A stretch of DNA of 30,553 nt from Clostridia bacterium (GTDB lineage Bacteria > Bacillota > Clostridia > Christensenellales > Borkfalkiaceae), in the NCBI GenBank assembly GCA_017503885.1, contig JAFVSF010000204.1, forward strand, positions 1 to 30,553, in the 5' to 3' direction. Position 1 is the stretch's first letter; the number at the start of each line of letters is the position of its first letter. The position numbers and the translations under genes are program-made. Positions 15,596 to 23,872 of this stretch are shown here, in pieces. The notes beneath the pieces are model-generated. The model searched no databases and was not told the origin of the DNA. It saw only the letters and a program-made list of their open reading frames with translations.

Positions 15596-16110
15596 TAGTC
15601 ATTACCTCCTACTTCATTTATATATACATAACCATGTTCGTCTTTTGTCAAGTAAACTTCGGTACGTTTTTGCAACGTTTGAGAAATAGGTGTAACAATC
15701 CTGTTTACTTTCGATAAGTTAACTGCAGAATGTTCATTTCCACTGTCGTCAGGAACTAATATTCCTCCGTCTTCCAATCTTTTAACTATGTTGTCAGGCG
15801 TTGCATTAGTAGATACTGCAATTTCTTCTTGAACATCTCCAGTGTGTGAATATACATGTTCTCCTGCCGTAGTCAATTTATCCAGTTTACGACTGTCCAA
15901 CGGTTGAACTTTCACATCAATTAAATCGTTAACATACTTGTCGTTAACTGATGCTACGCCTGCAACCACGTTAATAGAATTAGCATCAAACGATGCAATA
16001 CCTTTAGTCGTATTAGTCGCAACAGGAACATATACGTAAATCTCTTCGTCCGATACTACTTTAGGTACTTCCGGAACAACTATAACTTCTATAACATTTT
16101 GTTCACTCAT
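15595..16110 (-). CDS. Fibre-type structural protein, 171 aa
   Basis: The segment PVATNTTKGIASFDANSINV is the kind of short repeat found in phage tail-fibre and tail-spike shafts. The rest is beta-rich with many Val, Asn and Asp. The C-terminal end (VYLTKDEHGYVYINEVGG) resembles the Gly/Tyr-rich tip of the neighbouring gene. GGAGG precedes the ATG ending at 16110, and TAATG overlaps join it to both neighbours, so the appendage genes are translated together. It probably belongs to the appendage carrying the variable protein. Confidence 0.65.
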   Translation of the reverse strand: MSEQNVIEVIVVPEVPKVVSDEEIYVYVPVATNTTKGIASFDANSINVVAGVASVNDKYVNDLIDVKVQPLDSRKLDKLTTAGEHVYSHTGDVQEEIAVSTNATPDNIVKRLEDGGILVPDDSGNEHSAVNLSKVNRIVTPISQTLQKRTEVYLTKDEHGYVYINEVGGND

Positions 16111-16901
16111 TATAAACCTCCATTTATACTGCTAAGTACAGACATTTTAGTAGGTACAAGTATTGGCATAACTACATCGTATTTACCAATAACTCTGCTA
16201 ACGTTAAATTCCTTTGGAAATACGTGACCTGCTTCTACAAGTTTATCGTATTTTTCCTGGTTACTAATACCTACATAATCAATACCTTTACTTATACAAA
16301 GTCCATTTAAGTAATCACTCATTAGCTGTCCAGATACAAGTTTTATGCTATAAATATAACTTTGCTCTACCCACTCACGAGTGTCTTCTTGTGAAAATGC
16401 TTTTGTAATTTTGCATTTATAATTTAACCATCCGACTCTATCGCCATTTACTACAGAATCGTCCCAGTATTTATAAGTTCTATTTCCTTCGTCGTCTTCT
16501 ACATAGAATACACAGTCATCGTAGTCTAAAAATACAAGTTTACTTCCAATATATCCGTATGCAAGATAGTCCGTTCCGTTAACGCCTGTGCTACTTCTTG
16601 CAGTAATATCGTAAAATCCGTTAGGATACATCGGAGTAGAGCCGTTAGCAGTAGACATCAATGATTTTAAGTCAAACGCTTGAGTAGATAAAAACTTAGG
16701 AAAGTTTGAAAGGTCTAACCAGTAATTTTTTAAGTATCTATCTTCTTGTTCGTATCTAGTAGTAGATACTGTTAACAAAAAATACGGGTTGTTAAGTTTG
16801 CTGCTTATTACATAAGGAGAACCGTCCTTGTTTTGGACGGATTTGTCAATACTAAATGTTTCTCCTCTATGAACGTTTATTTCATTGTTAAACGTTTTCA
16901 T
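16110..16901 (-). CDS. Appendage/baseplate-type protein with BppU-like N-terminus, 263 aa
   Basis: The first 40 residues (NEINVHRGETFSIDKSVQNK, then DGSPYVIS) recall the N-terminal beta-sandwich of BppU-type baseplate and fibre-attachment proteins, where an RGDTF-like turn is followed by DGxPY. The rest is beta-rich with Trp and Tyr and an acidic loop (YVEDDEGNRTY). It overlaps the portal gene by four bases (ATGA) and the next appendage gene by TAATG. It may anchor the appendage to the tail. The family assignment rests on a short motif and is tentative. Confidence 0.65.
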   Translation of the reverse strand: MKTFNNEINVHRGETFSIDKSVQNKDGSPYVISSKLNNPYFLLTVSTTRYEQEDRYLKNYWLDLSNFPKFLSTQAFDLKSLMSTANGSTPMYPNGFYDITARSSTGVNGTDYLAYGYIGSKLVFLDYDDCVFYVEDDEGNRTYKYWDDSVVNGDRVGWLNYKCKITKAFSQEDTREWVEQSYIYSIKLVSGQLMSDYLNGLCISKGIDYVGISNQEKYDKLVEAGHVFPKEFNVSRVIGKYDVVMPILVPTKMSVLSSINGGL

Positions 16902-18955
16902 TGAATTCCTCCTTTAACTTGTGCTCCGGAGTTTTGTGCATTACCTACGACTTCTCTGTTTTGTGCGCGGTTTTTCTCGTTGGTTTTTTCAACTTCACCT
17001 GCATGAGTTTCTCCGGATGCTTTAGGTCCGCTACCAGGTCTAGCACCACCTCTTTGCTCTCCAGATGCCTGAAGCGTTTGAATTATAAGTTGTTGCAACT
17101 GAGGATTACTCATAATCGCTTTCTCAATGTCAGGAGGCAAGTGTTGTTCATTTTCAGTAATGCCAGCAAGAACAGTTTTTGCAAGAGGATATTGGAGCGA
17201 GTCCATAATATTCCAGAAAAGTTTTAACGTTCTCGGGTCTGCTACGTTGCCCATAGCACCTTGAATAAACTTATCCTGGGTTTCTTGCCACATTTGTGCT
17301 CTGTTTTGACTTAACGTTGCTGCAGGGTCGCTGTCAAATCGTAAATCGTCACGATAGTAAACTTGACCATACTTATCTTTGTCAAGAAACATATATTTAT
17401 TCCAAGTTTCTTCCTTTTGAGAACCGTCAGGAAGTACTTTAACAAATCTACGAGGTTCGTCGCTAAATGCAAGTAAATACTTAAGTACAAGTTCATAAAG
17501 TCCTGCAAATGCTGCAGACTTCATAACTCTCAAGCTCTCAATACGTCCTGCTGTCAACGCAGCTGCAAGTTGTTTAGCTTTACCGGAAGTAGCTGTAGTA
17601 TCTCTTGCACCTTGGAAAGAGTCAGTAACGCCGGACGAAGCTTTACCGCCTTCGTATAATGTAGCAGCCATTACAAGGTCTTGGGAAGTGTCCGCTGCCA
17701 CAGCTCTACTTTGAACCATTGCCGCCTCTTCCGAACTTCTTACGCCAAGAACTTTAATTGTGTCGTCCGTATCGCTAATTTTAACTTTTTCCGGTTTAGT
17801 TAAAATTGTACCGGACTTCATAGTTTTTTCAAGAGCTTTACTTAATAATTTGTTAATTGCGTCTTGTGACTCCAATGTAACTTTAACTTCACTCGTACCG
17901 TAAATATTGTCAAGTGAACTTATAGCAGGACGAGGAATAAAAGGAAGTTGAGTAATTTTATAAAAAGGTATTTTAGTACCTGCAGTTAAAAATACTCTGC
18001 TCTTATAATGGTCTCGTTCTTTTTCATCGTCAGTTTCACCTACGTCGTAAGGATTGTAAATCTCTTCTAAGTCACTATCAAGAATTTCTTCTGTAGCATT
18101 TTCATACTTAAACTTTTTGTTGCCGCAGTTTCTACAAGTATCACCCATAGGATTGATTGTTCCGCAAGTAGTACAAGTTCTAAGTTTACGAATTTGCCAA
18201 TACTCTTCGTTGCAAATAACTTGTCTGCTATGTGCAGCATACATAAATAAGCCTACAACTCGTTCGTCGTTTAAGTAATAGCAAGAAATAACTTCTATTA
18301 CGTTATTTGCACTTGAAGGAGTAATTCTACGTCCATACAAGTCCCAAATTCTTGTAAGTGAAATTTCCTTTCTTTCAAAAATGTATTCAAGTTGATGATA
18401 GTCGCTAACGCCAGGTTGAGGAACTACTTGGTCAACTGTACAAAGGTCAATTTTTACGTTGCCGGAACGTTCGTGAGTGTTGTCAAGAGAGTCCCACCAC
18501 ACTTTGTACCAGCTGGTACCGTCTACATACGTTGAACGTTCACTCTTATCGTTTAAGTATTTAGTAAATATACCGTCTACTTCAAACTTCAAATAATTTT
18601 CAGTTACAGAAACAAGAGGCAAATCCGTCTTGTATCTTGGTCTAATTTTAGGCATCGGGATAGAGTTATCAATTTTACTTTCAATAAGCTCGTATACCAT
18701 CTTACGTAAAGAACGACTTTTACGAGTGCTCTCTTTGCCATCTTTAGTTAATGCGTTAAGAGTTCCGTAATAAGCCTTACGCCATTTAGCCAAGTTTTCA
18801 GGATTCGCCTCTTCGGTATTCTTTTGTGCAGATAATGCAAGAGAATACAATTCTGCAAATTTGCCTACGAGTTCGTTTTCCTCTTCAGTATTAACGTACT
18901 GTTCAGCAGTATTTGACTGTAAATACAAATCTAATCTCGTCAATTTTTTCGCCAT
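16898..18955 (-). CDS. Portal protein with zinc-ribbon insertion, 685 aa
   Basis: Size, position after the large terminase and overall pattern mark this as the portal, the dodecameric ring through which DNA enters and leaves the head. The helical N-terminus is followed by a mixed wing region, a long helical stem (about 360-500) with DSFQGARDTTATSGKAKQLA, and a Gln/Gly-rich C-terminal tail. An unusual four-cysteine zinc ribbon (C261, C264, C274, C277) is inserted in the wing. The C-terminus has the low-complexity ARPGSGPKASG, perhaps a crown or disordered tail. The start has AGAGGT upstream. A promoter candidate lies just before it. Confidence 0.85.
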   Translation of the reverse strand: MAKKLTRLDLYLQSNTAEQYVNTEEENELVGKFAELYSLALSAQKNTEEANPENLAKWRKAYYGTLNALTKDGKESTRKSRSLRKMVYELIESKIDNSIPMPKIRPRYKTDLPLVSVTENYLKFEVDGIFTKYLNDKSERSTYVDGTSWYKVWWDSLDNTHERSGNVKIDLCTVDQVVPQPGVSDYHQLEYIFERKEISLTRIWDLYGRRITPSSANNVIEVISCYYLNDERVVGLFMYAAHSRQVICNEEYWQIRKLRTCTTCGTINPMGDTCRNCGNKKFKYENATEEILDSDLEEIYNPYDVGETDDEKERDHYKSRVFLTAGTKIPFYKITQLPFIPRPAISSLDNIYGTSEVKVTLESQDAINKLLSKALEKTMKSGTILTKPEKVKISDTDDTIKVLGVRSSEEAAMVQSRAVAADTSQDLVMAATLYEGGKASSGVTDSFQGARDTTATSGKAKQLAAALTAGRIESLRVMKSAAFAGLYELVLKYLLAFSDEPRRFVKVLPDGSQKEETWNKYMFLDKDKYGQVYYRDDLRFDSDPAATLSQNRAQMWQETQDKFIQGAMGNVADPRTLKLFWNIMDSLQYPLAKTVLAGITENEQHLPPDIEKAIMSNPQLQQLIIQTLQASGEQRGGARPGSGPKASGETHAGEVEKTNEKNRAQNREVVGNAQNSGAQVKGGIQ

Positions 18956-18975
18956 TATCTTTACCTCTCGTTATT

Positions 18976-19007
18976 ATTATATTACGATTATGTTCAAAAT
19001 GTTACCT
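18976..19007 (-). promoter_or_regulatory. Promoter candidate for portal and appendage genes
   Basis: AGGTAACA (19000-19007, minus strand) is followed after 18 bases by TATAAT (18976-18981). The AGGTAA is formed by the last codon and stop codon of the large terminase gene. The same arrangement stands before the scaffold and small terminase genes. Confidence 0.55.
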
Positions 19008-20651
19008 ACTTTTGTATCTCTTATTTTGAACGTAATCGTCAGGTGCCCACTCTAATGGAGCTCCGTATCTTTTTATGAACTCTTCTTGCTCAGCAGAATT
19101 CATTTGTTCGTAATCCTCCCACATATCCGGATACCATTTGTTAAATACAAGATAGTTCCTGTCAGGCATAGCCTCTTCACCAGTTACAAGTTTAATCAAA
19201 CGAGTCAATGCTTGTGTATCGGCGTCAACCATATCGTCGTGTTTCATAAACGGAAATTTACTATGTTGAATTACAAATTTGTCAGTCGCAGTTAATGGTT
19301 CGTTAGTGTCCCACTCTACTTCAGCATTTTCGCTTTCAGTAAAGTCATTAGGAATATGAACAACTAATGTTGCAATGAATGGCGATACCGCTTGTGCACG
19401 TGAATACTTGCCGCCCATCGGGTTAACTCCTACAATAGGAGGTACTCCGTCAGTATATCGCAATGTATCAATGATTGCGGAACCGTTTGCCTTATCTTCT
19501 ATGATGAGCTCGTCTATTCCAGGAAATTGTTCAAGGAACTTTTTAATTCGCGATACTGTGTCTACGAAACCCATACGTTTGTTTACGAGTTTATATAAGA
19601 ACACGTGATTTTGTCGAAGTCCCCAAAGTTCCATTGCGACCATGTCCGACGTTTCAGTCTTTTTGAACGTAGCGTCTATTGATAAGCAAGTATACTCAAA
19701 ATCTTCAAACCTTACGTCACGTCTACTATACAATTGCCACCAGCTCTCACGGAATAAATTACCGTTTTGTGCCGACGGGTGACCTTGATACAATGCGTTC
19801 CAAGTATATTCACCGTCACCTGCAATAACGAGTGCCTTCTTACTTTTAAGCCACTCGTTGTCGTTCCTAATCTTAGGAGGAATGTTCTTGTCGCCAAGAT
19901 GTTCACCCATCAACGCTTCACCAACTTTACGACCGAGTGGGTCGTTTTCAGCGTTCTCGCATTCGCAAGGAAGGTTAATAGTTTTCCAGATATACTCAGA
20001 CCATTTTTCCTCAATATAGCCAATTACGTCGTTTTCAACCCATCGAGTTTGTATTACAATTAACTTGCCACCGGGGTGAATACGAGACTGAACTGAAGGT
20101 CCCATTTCACCATGTATTTTTGCAAGGATTGTTTCCGACTGAGCTGCTTCTTTGTTCTTAATAGGGTCGTCAATTATGAACAATTCTGCACCGTATGATG
20201 TAATACCTGCCTTAAGACCTGCAGCACGACATCTACCGCCATCTTTTGTTTCCCATAATGCAACACCTTGTACTTGGTCGTTAGGAAGAACTCTAAATAC
20301 GTCCGTTGCATATTCGTTGAACTTGTCTCTGTTCTTACGGCTAAAACCTTCTGCAATAGTACCGTCGTACGAACAAATAATTACTGCGTCTTGAGGATGT
20401 TTGCCAAGGAACCAGGAAGGTAACGTTTCAGTTACTGTATATGATTTGCCGTGCTGAGGAGGCACCGACAAGAGAAGGATGTCCATTGCTTTGCCAGTAG
20501 GAGGCATATCGAGGAATTCTTGTATCTCTCCACATAAGTATCTATGAAATGCAGTCATACAAAAGCCTGGGTTGGCGTATTGAACATATGCTGCATAATT
20601 TTTTTGCAATTTACGTCTAAATAATTCACCGTCTAATGTATTAGCTATCAT
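19002..20651 (-). CDS. terL: Terminase large subunit, 549 aa
   Basis: This is the ATP-driven motor and nuclease that packages DNA through the portal. Numbering from the chosen ATG: Walker A-like PPQHGKS at 64-70, Walker B LFIIDD at 157-162, coupling motif TRW at 202-204. The RNase H-fold nuclease carries Asp326 (SIDATFK), Glu385/Asp386 (IIEDKANG) and Asp472/473 with Asp476 (HDDMVDA). Both domains are intact. The start is the ATG ending at 20651, nine bases after GGAG and overlapping the upstream stop as ATGA; a TTG seven codons earlier is unlikely. It is followed by the portal gene. The symbol follows general phage use. Confidence 0.95.
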   Translation of the reverse strand: MIANTLDGELFRRKLQKNYAAYVQYANPGFCMTAFHRYLCGEIQEFLDMPPTGKAMDILLLSVPPQHGKSYTVTETLPSWFLGKHPQDAVIICSYDGTIAEGFSRKNRDKFNEYATDVFRVLPNDQVQGVALWETKDGGRCRAAGLKAGITSYGAELFIIDDPIKNKEAAQSETILAKIHGEMGPSVQSRIHPGGKLIVIQTRWVENDVIGYIEEKWSEYIWKTINLPCECENAENDPLGRKVGEALMGEHLGDKNIPPKIRNDNEWLKSKKALVIAGDGEYTWNALYQGHPSAQNGNLFRESWWQLYSRRDVRFEDFEYTCLSIDATFKKTETSDMVAMELWGLRQNHVFLYKLVNKRMGFVDTVSRIKKFLEQFPGIDELIIEDKANGSAIIDTLRYTDGVPPIVGVNPMGGKYSRAQAVSPFIATLVVHIPNDFTESENAEVEWDTNEPLTATDKFVIQHSKFPFMKHDDMVDADTQALTRLIKLVTGEEAMPDRNYLVFNKWYPDMWEDYEQMNSAEQEEFIKRYGAPLEWAPDDYVQNKRYKSR

Positions 20652-20836
20652 TTCTTTTTCTCCGTTATCCAAGCAAGATTAAATGCAGTCAAAACTATGA
20701 CGTTTAAACAATTAAATATAAGTCCGATGTAATCAGTAACAGTAAACTTAGTAGAACATGCGAGTCCGACGCTTACGACGAATATTACTATAGTAATTAT
20801 CCAAAAGATTATGCTTATAATTTTAACTATCCTCAT
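20648..20836 (-). CDS. Small two-segment membrane protein, 62 aa
   Basis: Two hydrophobic segments (about residues 5-27 and 33-54) are joined by a short polar turn, and the C-terminus is basic (EKKK). I chose the ATG ending at 20836 (MRIVKIIS) because AAAGGTG lies just upstream. The gene overlaps the end of the protease gene by 14 bases and the start of the large terminase by four. It has holin-like size and shape but no lysis neighbour is recognised. Confidence 0.6.
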   Translation of the reverse strand: MRIVKIISIIFWIITIVIFVVSVGLACSTKFTVTDYIGLIFNCLNVIVLTAFNLAWITEKKK

Positions 20837-21161
20837 AGTATTTACACCTTTCCGTAAGTATTTCTGCAAAGTCCTCTACAAGTTGGTGAACAAGTTTGTC
20901 TTGCAATGCGTTGCCGCTGTCGTCCAACGAAGCGAACTTACAATGAAGAAGCTCGTGAACTAAAATATGCTCGTATTCCATTGGTAGAATGTCCCGTTCT
21001 CTATCCTTTTTAGAAATAATACGTATTTTAGCATGTTTATAAGTAAAGTTATAATAGTTCTCACCTTGAGCATCCTTATCGAAAAGCTTCTTAGGACTGC
21101 AATCATTATATACCTCTATATGCCAATCTTGTAGTCCAAGTATGTTTATCCATTTTTCCAA
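20823..21161 (-). CDS. Small HExxH zinc metalloprotease-like protein, 112 aa or longer
   Basis: HVHELLHCKF-like sequence contains HELLH at residues 69-73, the zinc and catalytic motif of gluzincin/SprT/ImmA-type peptidases; a downstream Glu in QLVEDFAEIL could be the third ligand. The N-terminal part is beta-rich (IEVYND, AKIRIISKK), like the small phage metalloprotease-like proteins of this size. It may act on a phage or host protein; the target is unknown. The frame begins with TTG at 21161. An ATT at 21182, seven bases after a strong AAAGGAG, would add seven residues (GNRDKL after the initiator) and may be the real start. Confidence 0.75.
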   Translation of the reverse strand: MEKWINILGLQDWHIEVYNDCSPKKLFDKDAQGENYYNFTYKHAKIRIISKKDRERDILPMEYEHILVHELLHCKFASLDDSGNALQDKLVHQLVEDFAEILTERCKYYEDS

Positions 21162-21165
21162 TAAC

Positions 21166-21465
21166 TTATCTCTGTTTCCAATGACGTCTCTCCTTTATTT
21201 TGTCCCGTAACTTACGTATTCCTAATGTAATAGCAATACATAGCGGTAGGAACGGTGTGAACGGAGCTAACCAAAATGCCCAGCACGCAGAACCGATTGC
21301 GAACCAGTAACCATCTCCTGTTATTGCTCCGATTAAGTATGGCACCCATACCTCACAAGATACTACCAAGAATACTATTACAAATATTACTAAGTTATGC
21401 CAGTCCTTTAACTGTCTCCATATCCATTTCCAAACGGATACGATTTTATTCCATAACCATCTCAT
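21166..21465 (-). CDS. Small Trp-rich membrane protein, 99 aa
   Basis: The basic, Trp-rich N-terminus (MRWLWNKIVSVWKWIWRQ) is followed by one hydrophobic segment (about 25-42) and another long one (about 53-78), then a basic C-terminus. I use the ATG ending at 21465; an upstream TTG at 21486 adds seven residues without a better ribosome site. It sits between the small terminase and the protease gene. Function unknown; the aromatic-basic edges are typical of proteins lying at the membrane surface. Confidence 0.55.
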   Translation of the reverse strand: MRWLWNKIVSVWKWIWRQLKDWHNLVIFVIVFLVVSCEVWVPYLIGAITGDGYWFAIGSACWAFWLAPFTPFLPLCIAITLGIRKLRDKIKERRHWKQR

Positions 21466-21469
21466 TTGC

Positions 21470-21547
21470 TTACCACAATAATGCAAAGCAATCTACGAAT
21501 AATATCGCAGCACTTGCAAGCACTATCTTAATCGCCAGTCGTTTCAT
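21470..21547 (-). CDS. Possible tiny hydrophobic peptide, 25 aa
   Basis: A short frame starts within the last codons of the small terminase gene and stops four bases before the next ATG. It reads as a basic end (MKRLAIK) plus one hydrophobic segment (IVLASAAILFVDCFALLW). The tight fit between two genes favours a real, translationally coupled gene, but there is no clear ribosome site, and it may be chance. Confidence 0.3.
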   Translation of the reverse strand: MKRLAIKIVLASAAILFVDCFALLW

Positions 21548-22046
21548 TATCGCTCGGTTCTACAAGAGGAAGTGAAGCCGAAGGCTCCTGCGCCTCGGAC
21601 TGTGCAGCTTCTAACGCCTTCTTTTCTCTCATTGCCTGCAATACTTCAAGTTCCTCGTCGGTGAGTTGCTCGTAAGGATTGCTGAGTTGTGCGTCTACTT
21701 TCGTCTCGTCAACAGGTTTAGCGCCTAACGTGTCGCGGATAAATACCGCTGCTGATGTGTCAGTTCTTGCCTTAACCATTTGACAATGAAGTATCATTTC
21801 GAGCTCAGTAGGTTCACGCTCTTCACATTGCAAAGACTTAATATCTTTTGCAAGCTTATTATAAGAGTAGCTTTCTACTTGACTGTTGAACGTTTCGTTG
21901 CCGTCTTTGTCAAACGTTTGGATAGGTTTAACTGCAGGTTGCATTGCAATAGCTATGCCGACCGATTTCCATGCTTGACGAGAAAACTTTGGATCGGAAA
22001 ACAAATTTTTCATTTCCGCCCAATCTCTATGCTGTTTGTTTGCCAT
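21528..22046 (-). CDS. terS: Terminase small subunit candidate, 172 aa
   Basis: This is the first gene of the leftward packaging block, with only small genes before the large terminase. It is helical and charged, with a C-terminal part (IRDTLGAKPVDETKV, then YEQLTDEELEVLQAM) that resembles the end of many small terminase subunits, where a short oligomerisation region precedes an acidic, disordered tail. A clear DNA-binding HTH is not visible in the N-terminus, so confidence is moderate. AAAAGGAG precedes the ATG ending at 22046. A promoter candidate lies 33-64 bases upstream. Confidence 0.6.
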   Translation of the reverse strand: MANKQHRDWAEMKNLFSDPKFSRQAWKSVGIAIAMQPAVKPIQTFDKDGNETFNSQVESYSYNKLAKDIKSLQCEEREPTELEMILHCQMVKARTDTSAAVFIRDTLGAKPVDETKVDAQLSNPYEQLTDEELEVLQAMREKKALEAAQSEAQEPSASLPLVEPSDNETTGD

Positions 22047-22078
22047 ATTGTTGTCTCCTTTTATAAGTATTCATTAGT

Positions 22079-22110
22079 ATTATATTCCGGTTTGATTAAA
22101 AATATTACCT
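22079..22110 (-). promoter_or_regulatory. Promoter candidate for the leftward packaging block
   Basis: AGGTAATA (22103-22110, minus strand), 18 bases, TATAAT (22079-22084). The -35 read as GTAATA is one base from the GTAACA of the portal and scaffold sites, and the spacing is identical. The predicted transcript would begin about 25 bases before the small terminase ATG. Confidence 0.55.
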
Positions 22111-22189
22111 TATTTTGCCATTTACAGGAGATTTCGGCTATTCATTATATAATATATAGCGATTTTCTACGAAATTTTTAGATTTTTTG

Positions 22190-22847
22190 GAGGCGAATTA
22201 GTTTAAATGGCAATGTGCAGGAAAGCTTAATATAGTTCAAAATGTTTTGGATGTAATGTGTGGAAACTCAACTATACCGATTATAGGAGCGGCCCCGGGC
22301 CACCGATTTTTAATATTATTCAAAAGTATATTATTGTCAGGAGGAAACAACCCAGGGCCAAAGTCCCATTGAATAACGAAAACCTCGCCGGTCCTTTGTG
22401 GCCAGGAGTGGGCCTCCAAGTCCAGTCCAGCCCTCAGGAAGGCATCCAGAGTCGGCCTCACGGCCCGGAGTTTGGAAGGCTCCCATCGTACTCTGGTATC
22501 CGACGAGACGGACTTGCCCCGCGAGTGGGTGGACTTTCCGGAACAATCCCCGGCCACGTGACCAGTGAGCAATAACTGGCGTCAGCAAAGACGAATAGAA
22601 ACGTGCGAGCGCGTAGGCTACGACTGCAAAGACTGGCAGTATAACGCGCGAATGGTAGCCAAAGCGCCTAAACTGGTGGGCGCTGTGTAGTACACCATCG
22701 GTAGGCATATCAAAGCCGAGCCCGTAAAATAGAGCAGCAGGGAGGTTGACTTGTCCCTCTCTGCAAATATGAGCACCCGGATGGCAAAGGATAGGGTCCG
22801 ACTCCCTTGAGGCTCAACACCGCAATAGCGGCATAAGGAGTACCATT
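22190..22847 (+). ncRNA. Large structured non-coding RNA candidate, ROOL/GOLLD-like
   Basis: About 650 bases between divergent gene blocks carry no credible gene and are far richer in G+C than the rest; 22441-22500 alone has 37 G or C in 60. Many perfect stems can be drawn: GGCC/GGCC around 22454-22465, CCAGT/ACTGG at about 22561-22579, CGTC/GACG at about 22580-22593, GCGCGT/ACGCGC enclosing ACTGC/GCAGT near 22608-22648, GGCTAC with GTAGCC (a second, competing or pseudoknot pairing), GCGCC/GGCGC at 22664-22683, AGGGA/TCCCT near 22739-22758, and CCGC/GCGG just before the next ribosome site. Size, phage setting and stem density match ROOL (about 580 bases) or GOLLD RNAs. The strand and exact ends are inferred; the class is not proven. 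Confidence 0.65.
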
Positions 22848-23288
22848 ATGAAGGTATTAGTAAGAAAAAACAGCAGCACCAACACCGGCTACGAACTCGT
22901 AACCATCGACGACGCAGGCAAAGAAGTCGCAGTAGCAATCGACAAGACTTATCCAGGCGAACCGTTCACCCTTGTACTTCCAGCAAACGAAGTCAACCGC
23001 AAATACTTCAACAGCAAGAAAGTTGACGCTGCAGGCGGCTCTATTGAGCTCACTTTCAAGGAAAGCAAGACGTTAGGTCCTCGCACTGAGTCAGCTCCTC
23101 GCAAAGGCCTTGAGGAATACTTGGAAGGCGAAGACAAAGCAATGTACCTCGCACTCGTAGAGAAGGCTAAGGCAAATCGTGAAGCAGCTAACAAGAAAGC
23201 ACCTATGACTGAGTATGAAAAGCGCGTAAGAGCCGTTGAACGTGCTCAAGCTAAACTCGCAGAGCTCCAAGCTCAACAAAATGCATAA
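22848..23288 (+). CDS. Two-module paralog family protein A, 146 aa
   Basis: The N-terminal module (about residues 1-75) is beta-rich and contains KYFNSKKVDAAGG. The C-terminal module (about 85-146) is helical: LEEYLEGEDKAMYLALVEKA, then KAPMTEYEKR and an Ala/Gln/Lys-rich coil ending LAELQAQ. The same layout is found in the protein at 25104-25607, and the helical part alone at 25679-25894. Codons are unusually C/G-ending and the ribosome site is strong, as for an abundant protein. It starts at the end of the large RNA region, with a CCGC/GCGG hairpin before its AAGGAG site. Function unknown; no enzyme motif. Confidence 0.75.
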   Translation: MKVLVRKNSSTNTGYELVTIDDAGKEVAVAIDKTYPGEPFTLVLPANEVNRKYFNSKKVDAAGGSIELTFKESKTLGPRTESAPRKGLEEYLEGEDKAMYLALVEKAKANREAANKKAPMTEYEKRVRAVERAQAKLAELQAQQNA

Positions 23289-23305
23289 GGACGGAGGCTA
23301 ACACA

Positions 23306-23467
23306 ATGGCAAAAGAATACTGTAAATGCTGCGGCATAGAAATGCACGACGATTACGAATATGAATGTCCAGTTTGCGGCAACATCGTCTGCTCAATTTG
23401 CTTTGATGGCGAAATGTGCGACGACTGCCGTCAAGCTTTCAACGAAGGACATAGCGAACTTAACTAA
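23306..23467 (+). CDS. Small zinc-ribbon protein, 53 aa
   Basis: This gene carries nine cysteines in 53 residues: YCKCCG (C6, C8, C9), ECPVCG (C21, C24), CSIC (C29, C32) and CDDC (C38, C41). The pairs fit two zinc-binding knuckles, of RING/B-box or double zinc-ribbon type. The rest is acidic. GGAGG lies ten bases before the ATG at 23306. It stands between the first paralog gene and the next small gene with gaps of 17 and 12 bases. Probably a nucleic-acid- or protein-binding adaptor; nothing more specific can be said. Confidence 0.8.
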   Translation: MAKEYCKCCGIEMHDDYEYECPVCGNIVCSICFDGEMCDDCRQAFNEGHSELN

Positions 23468-23479
23468 GGAGCACAAACT

Positions 23480-23872
23480 ATGACAAAAATAATGCAATGG
23501 ATGGCCTTGCCGGAGGAGTTGAGGCCGTCCAACTACGACTTAAAGCACATATCCTTACAAGATACGGAACTCTTGTTCAAAAAGGCTGACAAATTAGGCG
23601 TCCTTGACCAATTCGCAGAGTTGTTTTGGGACGCTATAAGCCTTGCTCGTCAAGAAAAGCCGTCTCTGCAAGAGTGCTTGAACCTGCTCGAGGAGCAAAA
23701 ACGCCTAATGGGCAGGCAATACGACAAAATGCCGTCAAACACGTTCGTTAGTAAGGCTCGTAAGCACTACGTAGCTACAAAATACAACGAAATAGAGCAC
23801 CAAATTCGCTGGATGGTCGATACGTTCAAGCTCACACGAACATCCGAGCCATATTTATTGGAGGTTAAGTAA
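23480..23872 (+). CDS. Helical protein of unknown function, 130 aa
   Basis: The protein is mostly helical, with mixed charge and several aromatic residues (MQWMALPEELRPSNYDLKH at the start). No membrane segment or metal motif is seen. A strong AAGGAG precedes the ATG and its stop overlaps the next start as TAATG, so the two are translated together. I do not recognise it. Small phage proteins of this type in early or middle blocks are often host-takeover or replication accessory proteins. Confidence 0.65.
   Translation: MTKIMQWMALPEELRPSNYDLKHISLQDTELLFKKADKLGVLDQFAELFWDAISLARQEKPSLQECLNLLEEQKRLMGRQYDKMPSNTFVSKARKHYVATKYNEIEHQIRWMVDTFKLTRTSEPYLLEVK

Noticed and set aside
22258..22708. Open frames of 105 to 123 residues on both strands in the G+C-rich stretch
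   Set aside because: They lack ribosome sites and overlap each other, and the hairpin density fits a structured RNA better.
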